Below, in pieces: positions 51,798 to 59,300 of a stretch of DNA of 64,000 bases. Numbering within the stretch: the first letter of the stretch is position 1; every line of letters begins with the position of its first letter. The position numbers and the translations under genes were made by a program. Source of the stretch: Nostoc sp. FACHB-110 (GTDB lineage: Bacteria > Cyanobacteriota > Cyanobacteriia > Cyanobacteriales > Nostocaceae); contig NZ_JACJRU010000014.1 in NCBI RefSeq assembly GCF_014697425.1, positions 62,001-126,000 on the forward strand, in the 5' to 3' direction. A model generated the notes under the pieces. That model was not told the DNA's origin and ran no database searches. It saw only the letters and a list, made by a program, of their open reading frames with translations.

Positions 51798-52874
51798 ATG
51801 TCATCGGGAAAATATAAGATTTTAGCTTTAGATGGTGGTGGAATTAGAGGAGTTGTAACTGCAAAAATTCTGCAAGAAGTTGAATCACAGCTTGGTAAAC
51901 CTTTAAACCAATACTTTGATTTAATAGCCGGAACATCTACTGGGTCAATTTTGGCTGCTGGTTTAGTGATGGGTAAATCAATTGAAGAGATGATTGGTAT
52001 TTATCAAAACAAAGGAGAAACAATCTTTAAGCAAAATATCCCCCAACAAATCACCAGCTGGCTCTTTGGCCCGAAATATTCTAATGATGGACTCATTCGA
52101 GTTTTAAAAGATCAGTTCAAAGAAACTACGCTTCGAGAACTGCATGAAAAAACACCAAAACCAGAGCTATTAATATTAGCTTATGACATGCTACATCGCA
52201 ATACCACCTTTTTTCAAAGTGGTTGCTATGAGAAAAAACGTTGGTTCAACGATATGAAACTCTGGGAAATTTGTGCTAGTTCTGCATCAGCACCTACATT
52301 TTTTCATCCTTATGAATTTAGATGGAAAGACCCAGAATTAGACAATTTTGAGTGGTCATTTCCTCACGTTGATGGAGGTGTGAGTGCAAATTGTCCAGCA
52401 ATGGCGGCACTATGTCATGTTTTGTCTGTGAAAAAAGAGGAAATTAAAAATAAAGAATTTCACCTTGAAGATATCTCTATCCTTTCGATTGGCACTGGCA
52501 GAACTACTGAACCTTTTGAATACGCAGGAATTCTCAATTGGGGTAAACTGACCTGGGCAGAACATATTACTGATGTATTTATGGGAGGACAAATTCAAAT
52601 TGCGACTGCTGCGTGTGAGGCAATTATTCAGGCGTTTAATCCCAACGGTTACTTAAGGTTGCAATTTGATTTAAATGAAAGATTTGAAAATAAAAAATTG
52701 CTTGATCACGATGACCAAGTAAATAAATATACAAAAAAACGAATTAATGAAGCAATGGATAATGCCAGTAAAGAAAATATTGATGATTTACTGGAGGCTG
52801 CATCAAAATATGCCGCAGCCAGAAAGACTGAAATTCAGACCTTCATTAAAGCTCAAGATTTAGTGACTATTTAG
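51798..52874 (+). CDS. Patatin-like phospholipase, CapV-like
   Basis: The preferred ATG at 51798 has AGGTGG eight bases upstream. An in-frame GTG at 51786 overlaps that site. The product is 358 residues. The oxyanion motif is ALDGGGIRG (residues 10-18), the nucleophile Ser47 lies in GTSTG, and the catalytic Asp192 lies in HVDGGVSAN. All are intact. Patatins hydrolyse membrane phospholipids. Those close to this pattern include CBASS effectors such as CapV, which is activated by cyclic nucleotides and kills the infected cell. No CD-NTase gene is adjacent. The AAA ATPase lies upstream on the same strand. Confidence 0.9.
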   Translation: MSSGKYKILALDGGGIRGVVTAKILQEVESQLGKPLNQYFDLIAGTSTGSILAAGLVMGKSIEEMIGIYQNKGETIFKQNIPQQITSWLFGPKYSNDGLIRVLKDQFKETTLRELHEKTPKPELLILAYDMLHRNTTFFQSGCYEKKRWFNDMKLWEICASSASAPTFFHPYEFRWKDPELDNFEWSFPHVDGGVSANCPAMAALCHVLSVKKEEIKNKEFHLEDISILSIGTGRTTEPFEYAGILNWGKLTWAEHITDVFMGGQIQIATAACEAIIQAFNPNGYLRLQFDLNERFENKKLLDHDDQVNKYTKKRINEAMDNASKENIDDLLEAASKYAAARKTEIQTFIKAQDLVTI

Positions 52875-52996
52875 TTAGTCTGAAGCAAGAACATCTCAAA
52901 GCTAGAAATAGTTATTTGAGGTAAAATTTAGAAAGTGCGATCGCTATCTTACTCAACACCAGAATAAACAAGCGATCGCCTATTATTTTAACAGAG

Positions 52997-54244
52997 TTAT
53001 TCCATCACTTTAATTTGCTGATTCGCTGCATTTTGCGCCCTGATCATTGCCTGATTTAATGTTTGTTGTCCTAAAAAAGCACTGACAAACTGATTATCAA
53101 AATTATTTACAATTGCTGCGGGATATTTACCAACTTGCCACGGTGTTGCATAACTAACTCCTGCAAGCAATGGTTTTCGCAGAATATCTTTGTCATAACC
53201 TAATTTTTGCGCTACCGATTTTCTGGTTGGTAGCGCAAATCCTGTGGCTGTCCATTTTTGCATTCCGGCTTTACCAGTCAGGTAAGAAATCAACTCCCAA
53301 GCTTCAGCTTTATGCTGAGATTGCTTGTTCATTACATAGGCTACAGTAAATACCATTGTGCCTTTTTGATTGTTAATTGTAGGTAATTCGGCTGTGGCAA
53401 ATTGCAGTTGGGGAAAGGTTTCTTGCAGATAAGGAATTGCCCAGTTACCTTCAATCACCATTGCGACTTTACCCTGTCCAAACATTTCGCTACCTGAGTT
53501 TGTCCCAACATCCGATTTTTGGGCAGAGGATTTATCTTTTTGATACTGGTCGATGACTAATTGTAAACCTGGCAAACTACTTTCGCTGGCAAAAGTAGCG
53601 TAACCGTTCTCATCAATAATTCTTCCGCCAAAGGCTTGAATTTTATATGCTTGACGGGGCAATTCTAGTATTTCGCCAAAGCCATATTTGTTGAGCTTGC
53701 TTGTTAGTTTTTGGGAGTAAAAACGCAACTCTGACCAAGTACTTGGGGGCGTATTTAAACCTGCCGCTACAAAAGATTGTGTGTTATAAAAAAGAGCTAA
53801 TGTAGAATAATCTTTAGGAAGCCCATAAATATGGTTTTGGTACTTAAAACTATCTAATAGGGTAACTTCAAAGTCCTCTATGTTAAATTCTGGCTGAATG
53901 TAATTATCTAAAGGTTCCAAAACATTTTGACTCATCAAAAACGGTGCTTCCAGCGCATCCAGATAAAATACATCAGGAGCAGCATCTCCAACCAAACGAG
54001 TTTTGATTACGTCCATATATTGGTCAGAGATGACTTCATATTTAACTTTGATGTTGGGATGTTGGGCTTCAAAGTCTTGGAGAACTTTTGTTAATAGTTG
54101 TTGTTCAACTTGAGAACCTGCCCAACCACTAAGTTTAATGGTGGCTGCGTTAGCTTTTTGTAAAGGTAAACTGTGACAGCCAATAATAGCGATCGCAATT
54201 GCGATCACTATACCCCAAAATTTCCCCAAATTGATTATTTTCAC
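52997..54244 (-). CDS. Carbohydrate ABC transporter substrate-binding lipoprotein
   Basis: This is a 415-residue MalE/UgpB-type protein. The lipoprotein signal ends AIIGC, with Cys23. KLSGWAGSQVEQQLLTKVLQ, then DFEAQHPNIKVKYEV, and RLVGDAAPDVFYLD are the typical opening of family 1 sugar-binding proteins. KVAMVIEGNWAIPYL is the hinge-side motif. It captures a sugar, probably an oligosaccharide or glycoside, outside the cytoplasmic membrane. Its permeases are at 47125-48866 on the same strand. The AAA and patatin genes separate them. Confidence 0.92.
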   Translation of the reverse strand: MKIINLGKFWGIVIAIAIAIIGCHSLPLQKANAATIKLSGWAGSQVEQQLLTKVLQDFEAQHPNIKVKYEVISDQYMDVIKTRLVGDAAPDVFYLDALEAPFLMSQNVLEPLDNYIQPEFNIEDFEVTLLDSFKYQNHIYGLPKDYSTLALFYNTQSFVAAGLNTPPSTWSELRFYSQKLTSKLNKYGFGEILELPRQAYKIQAFGGRIIDENGYATFASESSLPGLQLVIDQYQKDKSSAQKSDVGTNSGSEMFGQGKVAMVIEGNWAIPYLQETFPQLQFATAELPTINNQKGTMVFTVAYVMNKQSQHKAEAWELISYLTGKAGMQKWTATGFALPTRKSVAQKLGYDKDILRKPLLAGVSYATPWQVGKYPAAIVNNFDNQFVSAFLGQQTLNQAMIRAQNAANQQIKVME

Positions 54245-54435
54245 AGATAGATGACAATAGCTTTCACTTCTCTTATAGCGTCTGTAGCTAAGGACAGATG
54301 TTTAATAAATCTGAATTTTTGTTGAGAATAACCAAGATAAAATAACACAAAATTATTACTAAAGCTGATGAGGAAGTTTCTCTTCCTCAATATGTCACCA
54401 AAATTGCGCCGAGGTGCGTTACTTCAAATATAACT

Positions 54436-55824
54436 ATGGATTCTGTTCAGGTTGAAACAGCTACTTCTCTGACTCTAGAAACTCTGGAATTACCCCAGAT
54501 TGTTGCACCGCCGACTCCGCTTGTTCCTACGCCCAAAACCGCTTTTCGACTTCCCAAGGGTGCTATTCGGACTAGTTTACGCGCCTCTACAATTGATGCT
54601 GTTTTAGCAACAGTTTTTGCCATAACTACAAGTGGTATTTTACTTAGCAATTTCCTCGTGGAATTAGATGCGAGTCCGGTAGTGTTTGGGTTGTTATCTT
54701 CTATCCCCATGCTAGTGAATCTGATTCAGCCTTTGGGGGCTTATTTATCAGAACGTACTACTAGCCGTTTTCGCTATGCTTTAGGAATATATGGCACAGC
54801 TAGATTATTGTGGTTAATTTTAGCGATCGCTATTGCTATTTTTAGTTGGGGTGGTATCAATTCTCAACATTTAGTGGTGATGACACTGTTGATTGTTTTA
54901 GCCACTCATCTTTTAGGCGGTTTAGGTTGTGCATCTTGGATGAGTTGGTTAGCGATGATTGTACCCCGAAGACTACGCGGTAGGTATTTCGGGATTCGCA
55001 ACAGTGCAATTAGCTTAACTAATTTAATTTGTATGCCTTTGGCTGGTTTAGTTGTATCTCATTGGTATGGGGGAAATATTCAAGGCTATGGAATAGTGCT
55101 GTTAATTGGGGTTGTGTTTGGCATCATCAGCATTGGCTGTCAATATTTCAAAATAGATATCAATCCTCAATTACAAAATTCTTTAGCTTCTACATCTATC
55201 AACAACACAACAGATGAATTAGTTGCCTTACCTAATATTAATATTTGGAAAAACTACAATTTTTTAATATTGCTGATTTATATCAGTTTATGGATGTTTG
55301 CTGTTCACATAAGCGCGCCCTTTTTTAACCTTTATATGCTGGACACTCTAGGGATAGATGTTAGTTGGGTGACGCTTTATGGCAGTCTGCAAGCTGGCGC
55401 AAACTTATTAATGATGATTTGGTGGGGTAAATTAGCAGACAGAGTAGGCAATCTTCCTATTCTGCTATTTGTCGGAATTTTGGTGGGACTAACACCAATT
55501 TTGTGGTTAGGAATTAATGCCAGTCAACTGGATATTTGGCTATGGTTGCCACTATTGCATATTTTGGCTGGCGTAACCTGGGCAGCAATAGACTTGTGTA
55601 ATAACAATTTGCAATTAGCGATCGCACCTATCAAAAATCAGTCAATTTATTTTGCGATCGCGGCGGCTGTCGCTGGCGGTAGCGGTGCTTTAGGCACAAC
55701 TATCGGCAGTTTTATCGCCCAATATGCCGTTTGGGGAGGTTTACTCGGCTTATTTGCCCTCTCTGGCTTATTGCGCCTCGCCGCCCTTGTACCGCTATTT
55801 TTTATCCAAGAACCGGGAAAGTAG
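54436..55824 (+). CDS. Major facilitator superfamily transporter
   Basis: This is a 462-residue protein with twelve predicted membrane segments. A 50-residue Pro/Thr-rich N-terminal tail (LPQIVAPPTPLVPTPKTAF) precedes the first. The loop-2 signature is partly recognisable in FGLLSSIPMLVNLIQPLGAY. The RGRYFGIRNSAISLTNLICM segment is typical of a set of cyanobacterial MFS proteins. The substrate is unknown. It converges on accD, and a bidirectional-type terminator lies between them. Confidence 0.88.
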   Translation: MDSVQVETATSLTLETLELPQIVAPPTPLVPTPKTAFRLPKGAIRTSLRASTIDAVLATVFAITTSGILLSNFLVELDASPVVFGLLSSIPMLVNLIQPLGAYLSERTTSRFRYALGIYGTARLLWLILAIAIAIFSWGGINSQHLVVMTLLIVLATHLLGGLGCASWMSWLAMIVPRRLRGRYFGIRNSAISLTNLICMPLAGLVVSHWYGGNIQGYGIVLLIGVVFGIISIGCQYFKIDINPQLQNSLASTSINNTTDELVALPNINIWKNYNFLILLIYISLWMFAVHISAPFFNLYMLDTLGIDVSWVTLYGSLQAGANLLMMIWWGKLADRVGNLPILLFVGILVGLTPILWLGINASQLDIWLWLPLLHILAGVTWAAIDLCNNNLQLAIAPIKNQSIYFAIAAAVAGGSGALGTTIGSFIAQYAVWGGLLGLFALSGLLRLAALVPLFFIQEPGK

Positions 55825-55851
55825 GAAGGCAAAAGGTAAAAGGTAAAAGGC

Positions 55852-55884
55852 AAAAGGTAAAAGTAATCTCAACTTTTACCTTTT
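55852..55884. terminator. Intrinsic terminator between convergent MFS and accD genes
   Basis: A 13-bp perfect stem (AAAAGGTAAAAGT pairing with ACTTTTACCTTTT) closes a 7-base loop. T-runs follow on the plus strand, and A-runs on the other side give T-runs on the minus strand, so it can serve both genes. Confidence 0.75.
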
Positions 55885-55903
55885 TACTTTTCCCTTTTTA
55901 CTT

Positions 55904-56857
55904 TTAATCAACTGCTGTGGAACTCAATGTCGTCATTGACTCCCACAGCATCATAGGGGGGGCGGTTGTCACCGGTTGATGTAATGCAATTAGGCTAGAT
56001 AAGGTGTTCTTTAACTGAGTCCGAGACACAATCTCATCTACAAACCCATGCTTGAGCAAATCTTCCGCCGTCTGAAAATCATCTGGTAGTTTTTCGCGCA
56101 AGGTTTGTTCAATGACGCGCCGACCAGCAAAACCGATGGTTGATTTGGGTTCTGCCAAAATAATGTCACCTAACATGGCAAAACTAGCTGTTACGCCGCC
56201 TGTGGTCGGGTTGGTTAATACGGGAATGTATAATAATCGCGCATCACGATGGCGGTCTAAAGCTGCGGAGATTTTCGCCATCTGCATCAGCGAAAGCATA
56301 CCTTCTTGCATTCTCGCACCGCCAGAGGTGCAGATAATAATTACAGGGTAACGCCGCCCTGTGGCTTGTTCAATTAAGCGGGTGAGTTTTTCGCCGACAA
56401 CGGAACCCATACTACCACCCATAAACCGGAAGTCCATTACTCCCAAAGCTACGGGCATTCCGTTGATTTGACCCAAACCAGTTTTGACTGCATCGATGAG
56501 ACCGAGTTTGGTTTCCATTTCCCGGAGGCGATCGCTATAAGGTTTGCGATCGCGAAATTGTAACGGGTCAGTTGGGCGCAAATGCTCGTCTATTGGTTGC
56601 CAAGTATTGTTATCTATCAATTGGCGGATGCGTTCATCGCTGTCTACCCGATTATGATGTCCACATTCGACGCAGACCATTTGATTAGCTCTCAAATCTT
56701 TTGTATAGGTTAAAACACCGCACTTAGAACATTTGTGCCATAGTCCGTCAGCAATTTCTCGTTCTTGACGTTCTTGGTTGGTAGAGCCTGATTTTCGTCG
56801 ATTTGCAAACCAATCAAACAGAGACTTTAAACCGCGTGATTCTTCGTTGTTTGCCAT
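55904..56857 (-). CDS. accD: Acetyl-CoA carboxylase carboxyltransferase subunit beta
   Basis: The beta subunit pairs with AccA to transfer the carboxyl group from biotin to acetyl-CoA, the committed step of fatty acid synthesis. An N-terminal zinc ribbon has four cysteines (Cys43, 46, 62, 65 from the preferred start). The crotonase-fold core follows, with GGSMGSVVGEKLTRLIE, then CTSGGARMQEGMLSLMQMAK and GGVTASFAMLGD. The longest frame starts at 56872, but the ATG at 56857 (MANNEESRG) is the usual start in relatives. The gene is essential, monocistronic and complete. Confidence 0.97.
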   Translation of the reverse strand: MANNEESRGLKSLFDWFANRRKSGSTNQERQEREIADGLWHKCSKCGVLTYTKDLRANQMVCVECGHHNRVDSDERIRQLIDNNTWQPIDEHLRPTDPLQFRDRKPYSDRLREMETKLGLIDAVKTGLGQINGMPVALGVMDFRFMGGSMGSVVGEKLTRLIEQATGRRYPVIIICTSGGARMQEGMLSLMQMAKISAALDRHRDARLLYIPVLTNPTTGGVTASFAMLGDIILAEPKSTIGFAGRRVIEQTLREKLPDDFQTAEDLLKHGFVDEIVSRTQLKNTLSSLIALHQPVTTAPPMMLWESMTTLSSTAVD

Positions 56858-56872
56858 TTTTATCTTATTCAA

Positions 56873-57410
56873 GTGGGTATGGGTCGAAAACAGTCTTCGT
56901 CATTTTTAGTTTGTCTTTGCTAATGACAAGCTGCAAATGACCACGTAGCCAAAATTACGCTTATAAGCAATTCAGACCTTAAACCAGTTATCAGTTATCA
57001 GTTATCAGTTATCAAGCGTATGGTGGGGGATTTAAACCTACCACCAACCCATAGCACCAATTTGGTGTAGTGTTTCACCAGGGAGCCAACTGATAACTGT
57101 TTACTGTTCACTGTTAATTTGCATCTTTGGTTGCCAGCTTAACGAAAATGCTTATACCAATACAAGTCTCTTGCGGATATGATTTTGTAAATGTATTAGA
57201 CAAGTCAAGTCCGTTGGAATACCAACTCCCGCGAAAAGATACTGTTACCCAACCCTAGCGGCAATTTATTGCCCCCATTTTAAATAAATCATTTTGCTAG
57301 TTTCTGAGTGTTAGCATCTATGGCATTAGTCTTACCAACGGGTCTGGTTCGTTAAGAGGGTAATACAAGTCACAGGTTGATATTATCAAAAGGTGAAGCG
57401 GCAGTGGGGT
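56873..57410. other. Long accD upstream region with short repeats
   Basis: This non-coding stretch presumably contains the accD promoter. A 7-mer tandem repeat (CAGTTAT, just over four units) lies at 56985-57014. A related inverted piece (GATAACTG, then TTACTGTTCACTG) lies near 57090-57112. No other feature is seen. Confidence 0.5.
56985..57014. repeat. CAGTTAT heptamer tandem repeat
   Basis: Just over four exact copies of CAGTTAT form a third heptamer family in the window, in the accD upstream region. Confidence 0.85.
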
Positions 57411-57429
57411 AATGACTGTTACAGTCATT
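57411..57429. promoter_or_regulatory. 19-bp palindrome upstream of a short frame
   Basis: AATGACTGT-T-ACAGTCATT is a perfect 9-1-9 palindrome, just five bases before the ATG of the 36-codon frame at 57434. It could be an operator or the stem of a small hairpin. No regulator is assigned. Confidence 0.4.
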
Positions 57430-57433
57430 AGGA

Positions 57434-57544
57434 ATGGTGAGTGCTTATGTTAAGCAAGAATTTAAACCGTATCGCATTCGCTACAATTGGGCGATCGCGC
57501 AAATTTATTGGATGTTACAATCAGCAAATATTAAACACAATTAG
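57434..57544 (+). CDS. Possible short protein of 36 residues
   Basis: The ATG at 57434 opens MVSAYVKQEFKPYRIRYNWA and continues to AIAQIYWMLQSANIKHN-type residues before a stop at 57542. A perfect palindrome precedes it and AGGA lies directly before the start. The composition is protein-like, but it could also be a remnant of an eroded gene. Confidence 0.25.
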   Translation: MVSAYVKQEFKPYRIRYNWAIAQIYWMLQSANIKHN

Positions 57545-57638
57545 CACAACGGTTTTAACAATCCAGTCTGTAAATTGATTTTGGGAATGCGATCGCACGG
57601 GGAATAATAGATGAAATATTTATTAGCTAACAGCGCAA

Positions 57639-58097
57639 ATGACCCAATATCAAAACTCCAAGCCAAAGCCTCTCAAAAACTCTAATTCCCCCTCCTCGCT
57701 TGCGGGGAGGGGGTTAGGGGGTGGGGTTCCAGGCCAAGTTTGGCAAACCACACCTCAACTTTGGGAAAAACTTAAAATCTTGGCGCGACAAATGCGGTGT
57801 GAACCAACTCCAGCAGAAAAGCGACTTTGGGAGAAATTGAGACACAAACAACTGTTGGGGTTCAAGTTTCGCCGCCAGCAAACAATTGACCGTTTTATCG
57901 TCGATTTTTACTGTAGTGAAGCGCAGTTAGTGGTAGAAGTGGATGGCGAAATTCACGATTACACCCAAGTAGAAGATGCGATACGTCAAGAGTTTTTGGA
58001 GAGTTTAGGGTTACAGGTTGTGCGATTTAGAAATGAGGATGTGATGGAGAGGATAGAGGGGGTGTTAGAGGATATTGCGGCTTGTTTGCAGAGATGA
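57639..58097 (+). CDS. DUF559 (Vsr-like fold) endonuclease-like protein, copy 1
   Basis: This 152-residue protein is one of two near-identical copies. The C-terminal 110 residues match DUF559: PTPAEKRLWEKLRHKQL, GFKFRRQQTIDRFIVDFYC, and LVVEVDGEIHD, then RFRNEDVMERIEGVL. The core resembles very-short-patch-repair endonucleases. The D-F-Y-C and E-V-D-G acidic residues are the likely metal ligands. The N-terminal SPSSLAGRGLGGGVPGQ is encoded by a dispersed GC-rich palindrome (57688-57728) whose inverted partner begins at the stop codon. So the N-terminus is probably a repeat invasion. Confidence 0.88.
   Translation: MTQYQNSKPKPLKNSNSPSSLAGRGLGGGVPGQVWQTTPQLWEKLKILARQMRCEPTPAEKRLWEKLRHKQLLGFKFRRQQTIDRFIVDFYCSEAQLVVEVDGEIHDYTQVEDAIRQEFLESLGLQVVRFRNEDVMERIEGVLEDIAACLQR
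57688..57728. repeat. Left arm of inverted repeat inside DUF559 copy 1
   Basis: CCCCCTCCTCGCTTGCGGGG and the next 21 bases form the left arm. Its complement lies at 58097-58136 with one mismatch and one indel. The arm is translated in frame. Confidence 0.85.
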
Positions 58098-58136
58098 ACC
58101 CCACCCCCAACCCCCTCCCCGCAGGCGAGGAGGGGG
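58097..58136. repeat. Right arm of inverted repeat after DUF559 copy 1
   Basis: AACCCCACCCCCAACCCCCT and the next 20 bases complement the arm at 57688-57728. It begins at the last base of the stop codon. It could terminate transcription. Confidence 0.85.
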
Positions 58137-58265
58137 CTACGAATGATTTAGGAATGCTATATGTAAATTTAAATTTCTGTAGTTGAAGAATTTTGATTTT
58201 TTCCTATCATTTGTTGGGTTCCACTTCATTTCACCCAACCTACAAGAGATTGCTACTGTGGTAAC

Positions 58266-58951
58266 TTGATTTTGGGAATGCGATCGCACTGGGAATAATA
58301 GATGAAATATTTATTAGCCAACAGCGCACATGACCCAAAATCAAAATCCCAAGCCAAAGCCTCTCAAAAACTCTAATTCCCCCTCCTCGCTTGCGGGGAG
58401 GGGGTTAGGGGGTGGGGTTCCAGGCCAAGTTTGGCAAACCACACCTCAACTTTGGGAAAAACTTAAAATCTTGGCGCGACAAATGCGGTGTGAACCAACT
58501 CCAGCAGAAAAGCGACTTTGGGAGAAATTGAGACACAAACAACTATTGGGGTTCAAGTTTCGCCGCCAGCAAACAATTGACCGTTTTATCGTCGATTTTT
58601 ACTGTAGTGAAGCGCAGTTAGTGGTAGAAGTGGATGGCAAAATTCACGATTACACCCAAGTAGAAGATGCGATACGTCAAAAGTTTTTGGAGAGTTTAGG
58701 GTTACAGGTTGTGCGATTTAGAAATGAGGATGTGATGGAGAGGATAGAGGGGGTGTTAGAGGATATTGCTGCTTGTTTGCAGAGATGAACCCCACCCCCA
58801 ACCCCCTCCCCGCAGGCGAGGAGGGGGCTACGAATGATTTAGGAATGCTATAATTTAAATTTCTGTAGTTGAAGAATTTTGATTTTTTCCTATCATTTGT
58901 TGGGTTCCACTTCATTTCACCCAACCTACAAGAGATTGCTACTGTGGTAAC
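58266..58951 (+). repeat. DUF559 tandem duplication, unit 2 (686 bases)
   Basis: This is the second full unit. It is five bases shorter than the first because of a deletion in the 3' intergenic part (TATATGTAAATTT against TATAATTT). Otherwise it differs by scattered single bases. Confidence 0.95.
58330..58788 (+). CDS. DUF559 (Vsr-like fold) endonuclease-like protein, copy 2
   Basis: This is 152 residues, identical to copy 1 except at four positions: Tyr4 to Asn, Ser7 to Pro, and two Glu-to-Lys changes. One of these turns VEVDGEIHD into VEVDGKIHD and the other turns IRQEFL into IRQKFL. The conserved D-F-Y-C and E-V-D-G motifs are unchanged, so activity may be retained. It lies in tandem with copy 1 and has the same embedded palindrome arms. 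Both copies appear translatable. Confidence 0.88.
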   Translation: MTQNQNPKPKPLKNSNSPSSLAGRGLGGGVPGQVWQTTPQLWEKLKILARQMRCEPTPAEKRLWEKLRHKQLLGFKFRRQQTIDRFIVDFYCSEAQLVVEVDGKIHDYTQVEDAIRQKFLESLGLQVVRFRNEDVMERIEGVLEDIAACLQR

Positions 58952-59143
58952 TTGATTTTGGGAATGCGATCGCACTGGGAATAATAGCTGAAATATTCAT
59001 TAGCCAACAGCGCACATGACCCAAAATCAAAATCCCAAGCCAAAGCCTCTCACCAACTTCAATTCCCCCTCCTCGCTTGCGGGGAGGGGGTTAGGGGGTG
59101 GGGTTCCATTCGTTTCACCCAACCTACAGGAGATTGCTACTCT
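58952..59143 (+). repeat. DUF559 tandem unit 3, internally deleted
   Basis: The third unit begins exactly like the others and keeps the start codon and left palindrome. It then jumps from the GGGGTTCCA of the gene to the intergenic TTCGTTTCACCCAACCTAC. The nuclease body is missing. The junction lies at a short GGGTTCCA direct repeat present in both parts of an intact unit. Confidence 0.85.
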
Positions 59144-59177
59144 AAAAATTGGCACGTACCACTTGATTAAATCGTAG
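59016..59177 (+). pseudogene. Truncated DUF559 gene, copy 3
   Basis: The ATG at 59016 opens the same N-terminus as copy 2 (MTQNQNPKPKPL), including the repeat-encoded LAGRGLGGGVP. It then reads through intergenic sequence (FVSPNLQEIATL) to a stop at 59175. It has 53 codons and no nuclease domain. Confidence 0.8.
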
Positions 59178-59236
59178 GTTTTCTGTATTATGGATAAATG
59201 ACTCATCAAGATACAAAAAATATAAAAAAATTTGTT

Positions 59237-59249
59237 CGCGCTTCGCGCG
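59237..59249. other. GC-rich hairpin downstream of the caspase-FGE gene
   Basis: CGCGC-TTC-GCGCG forms a 5-bp GC stem with a three-base loop, 52 bases past the stop codon. It may be a terminator element. In diversity-generating retroelement systems a GC-rich hairpin often lies just after the variable region, which makes its position notable. Confidence 0.4.
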
Positions 59250-59300
59250 GGAAGGGTAAAGAAAAAAGTGCAGAGTGCTAAAGGGTAAGAGTGTAAAGTG

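Larger units (their letters stand above)
57575..58265 (+). repeat. DUF559 tandem duplication, unit 1 (691 bases)
   Basis: The unit starts TTGATTTTGGGAATGCGATC, contains a complete DUF559 gene, and ends in the intergenic GTTGGGTTCC/CACCCAACCTAC palindrome. The following unit repeats it almost identically from 58266. Confidence 0.95.

Noticed and set aside
51798..52874. Complete CBASS operon
   Set aside because: Although the patatin resembles CapV, no CD-NTase, E1/E2 or JAB gene lies beside it.
57434..59177. Insertion sequence carrying DUF559
   Set aside because: There is no transposase and no target-site duplication. The pattern is tandem duplication, so it was reported as repeat units.
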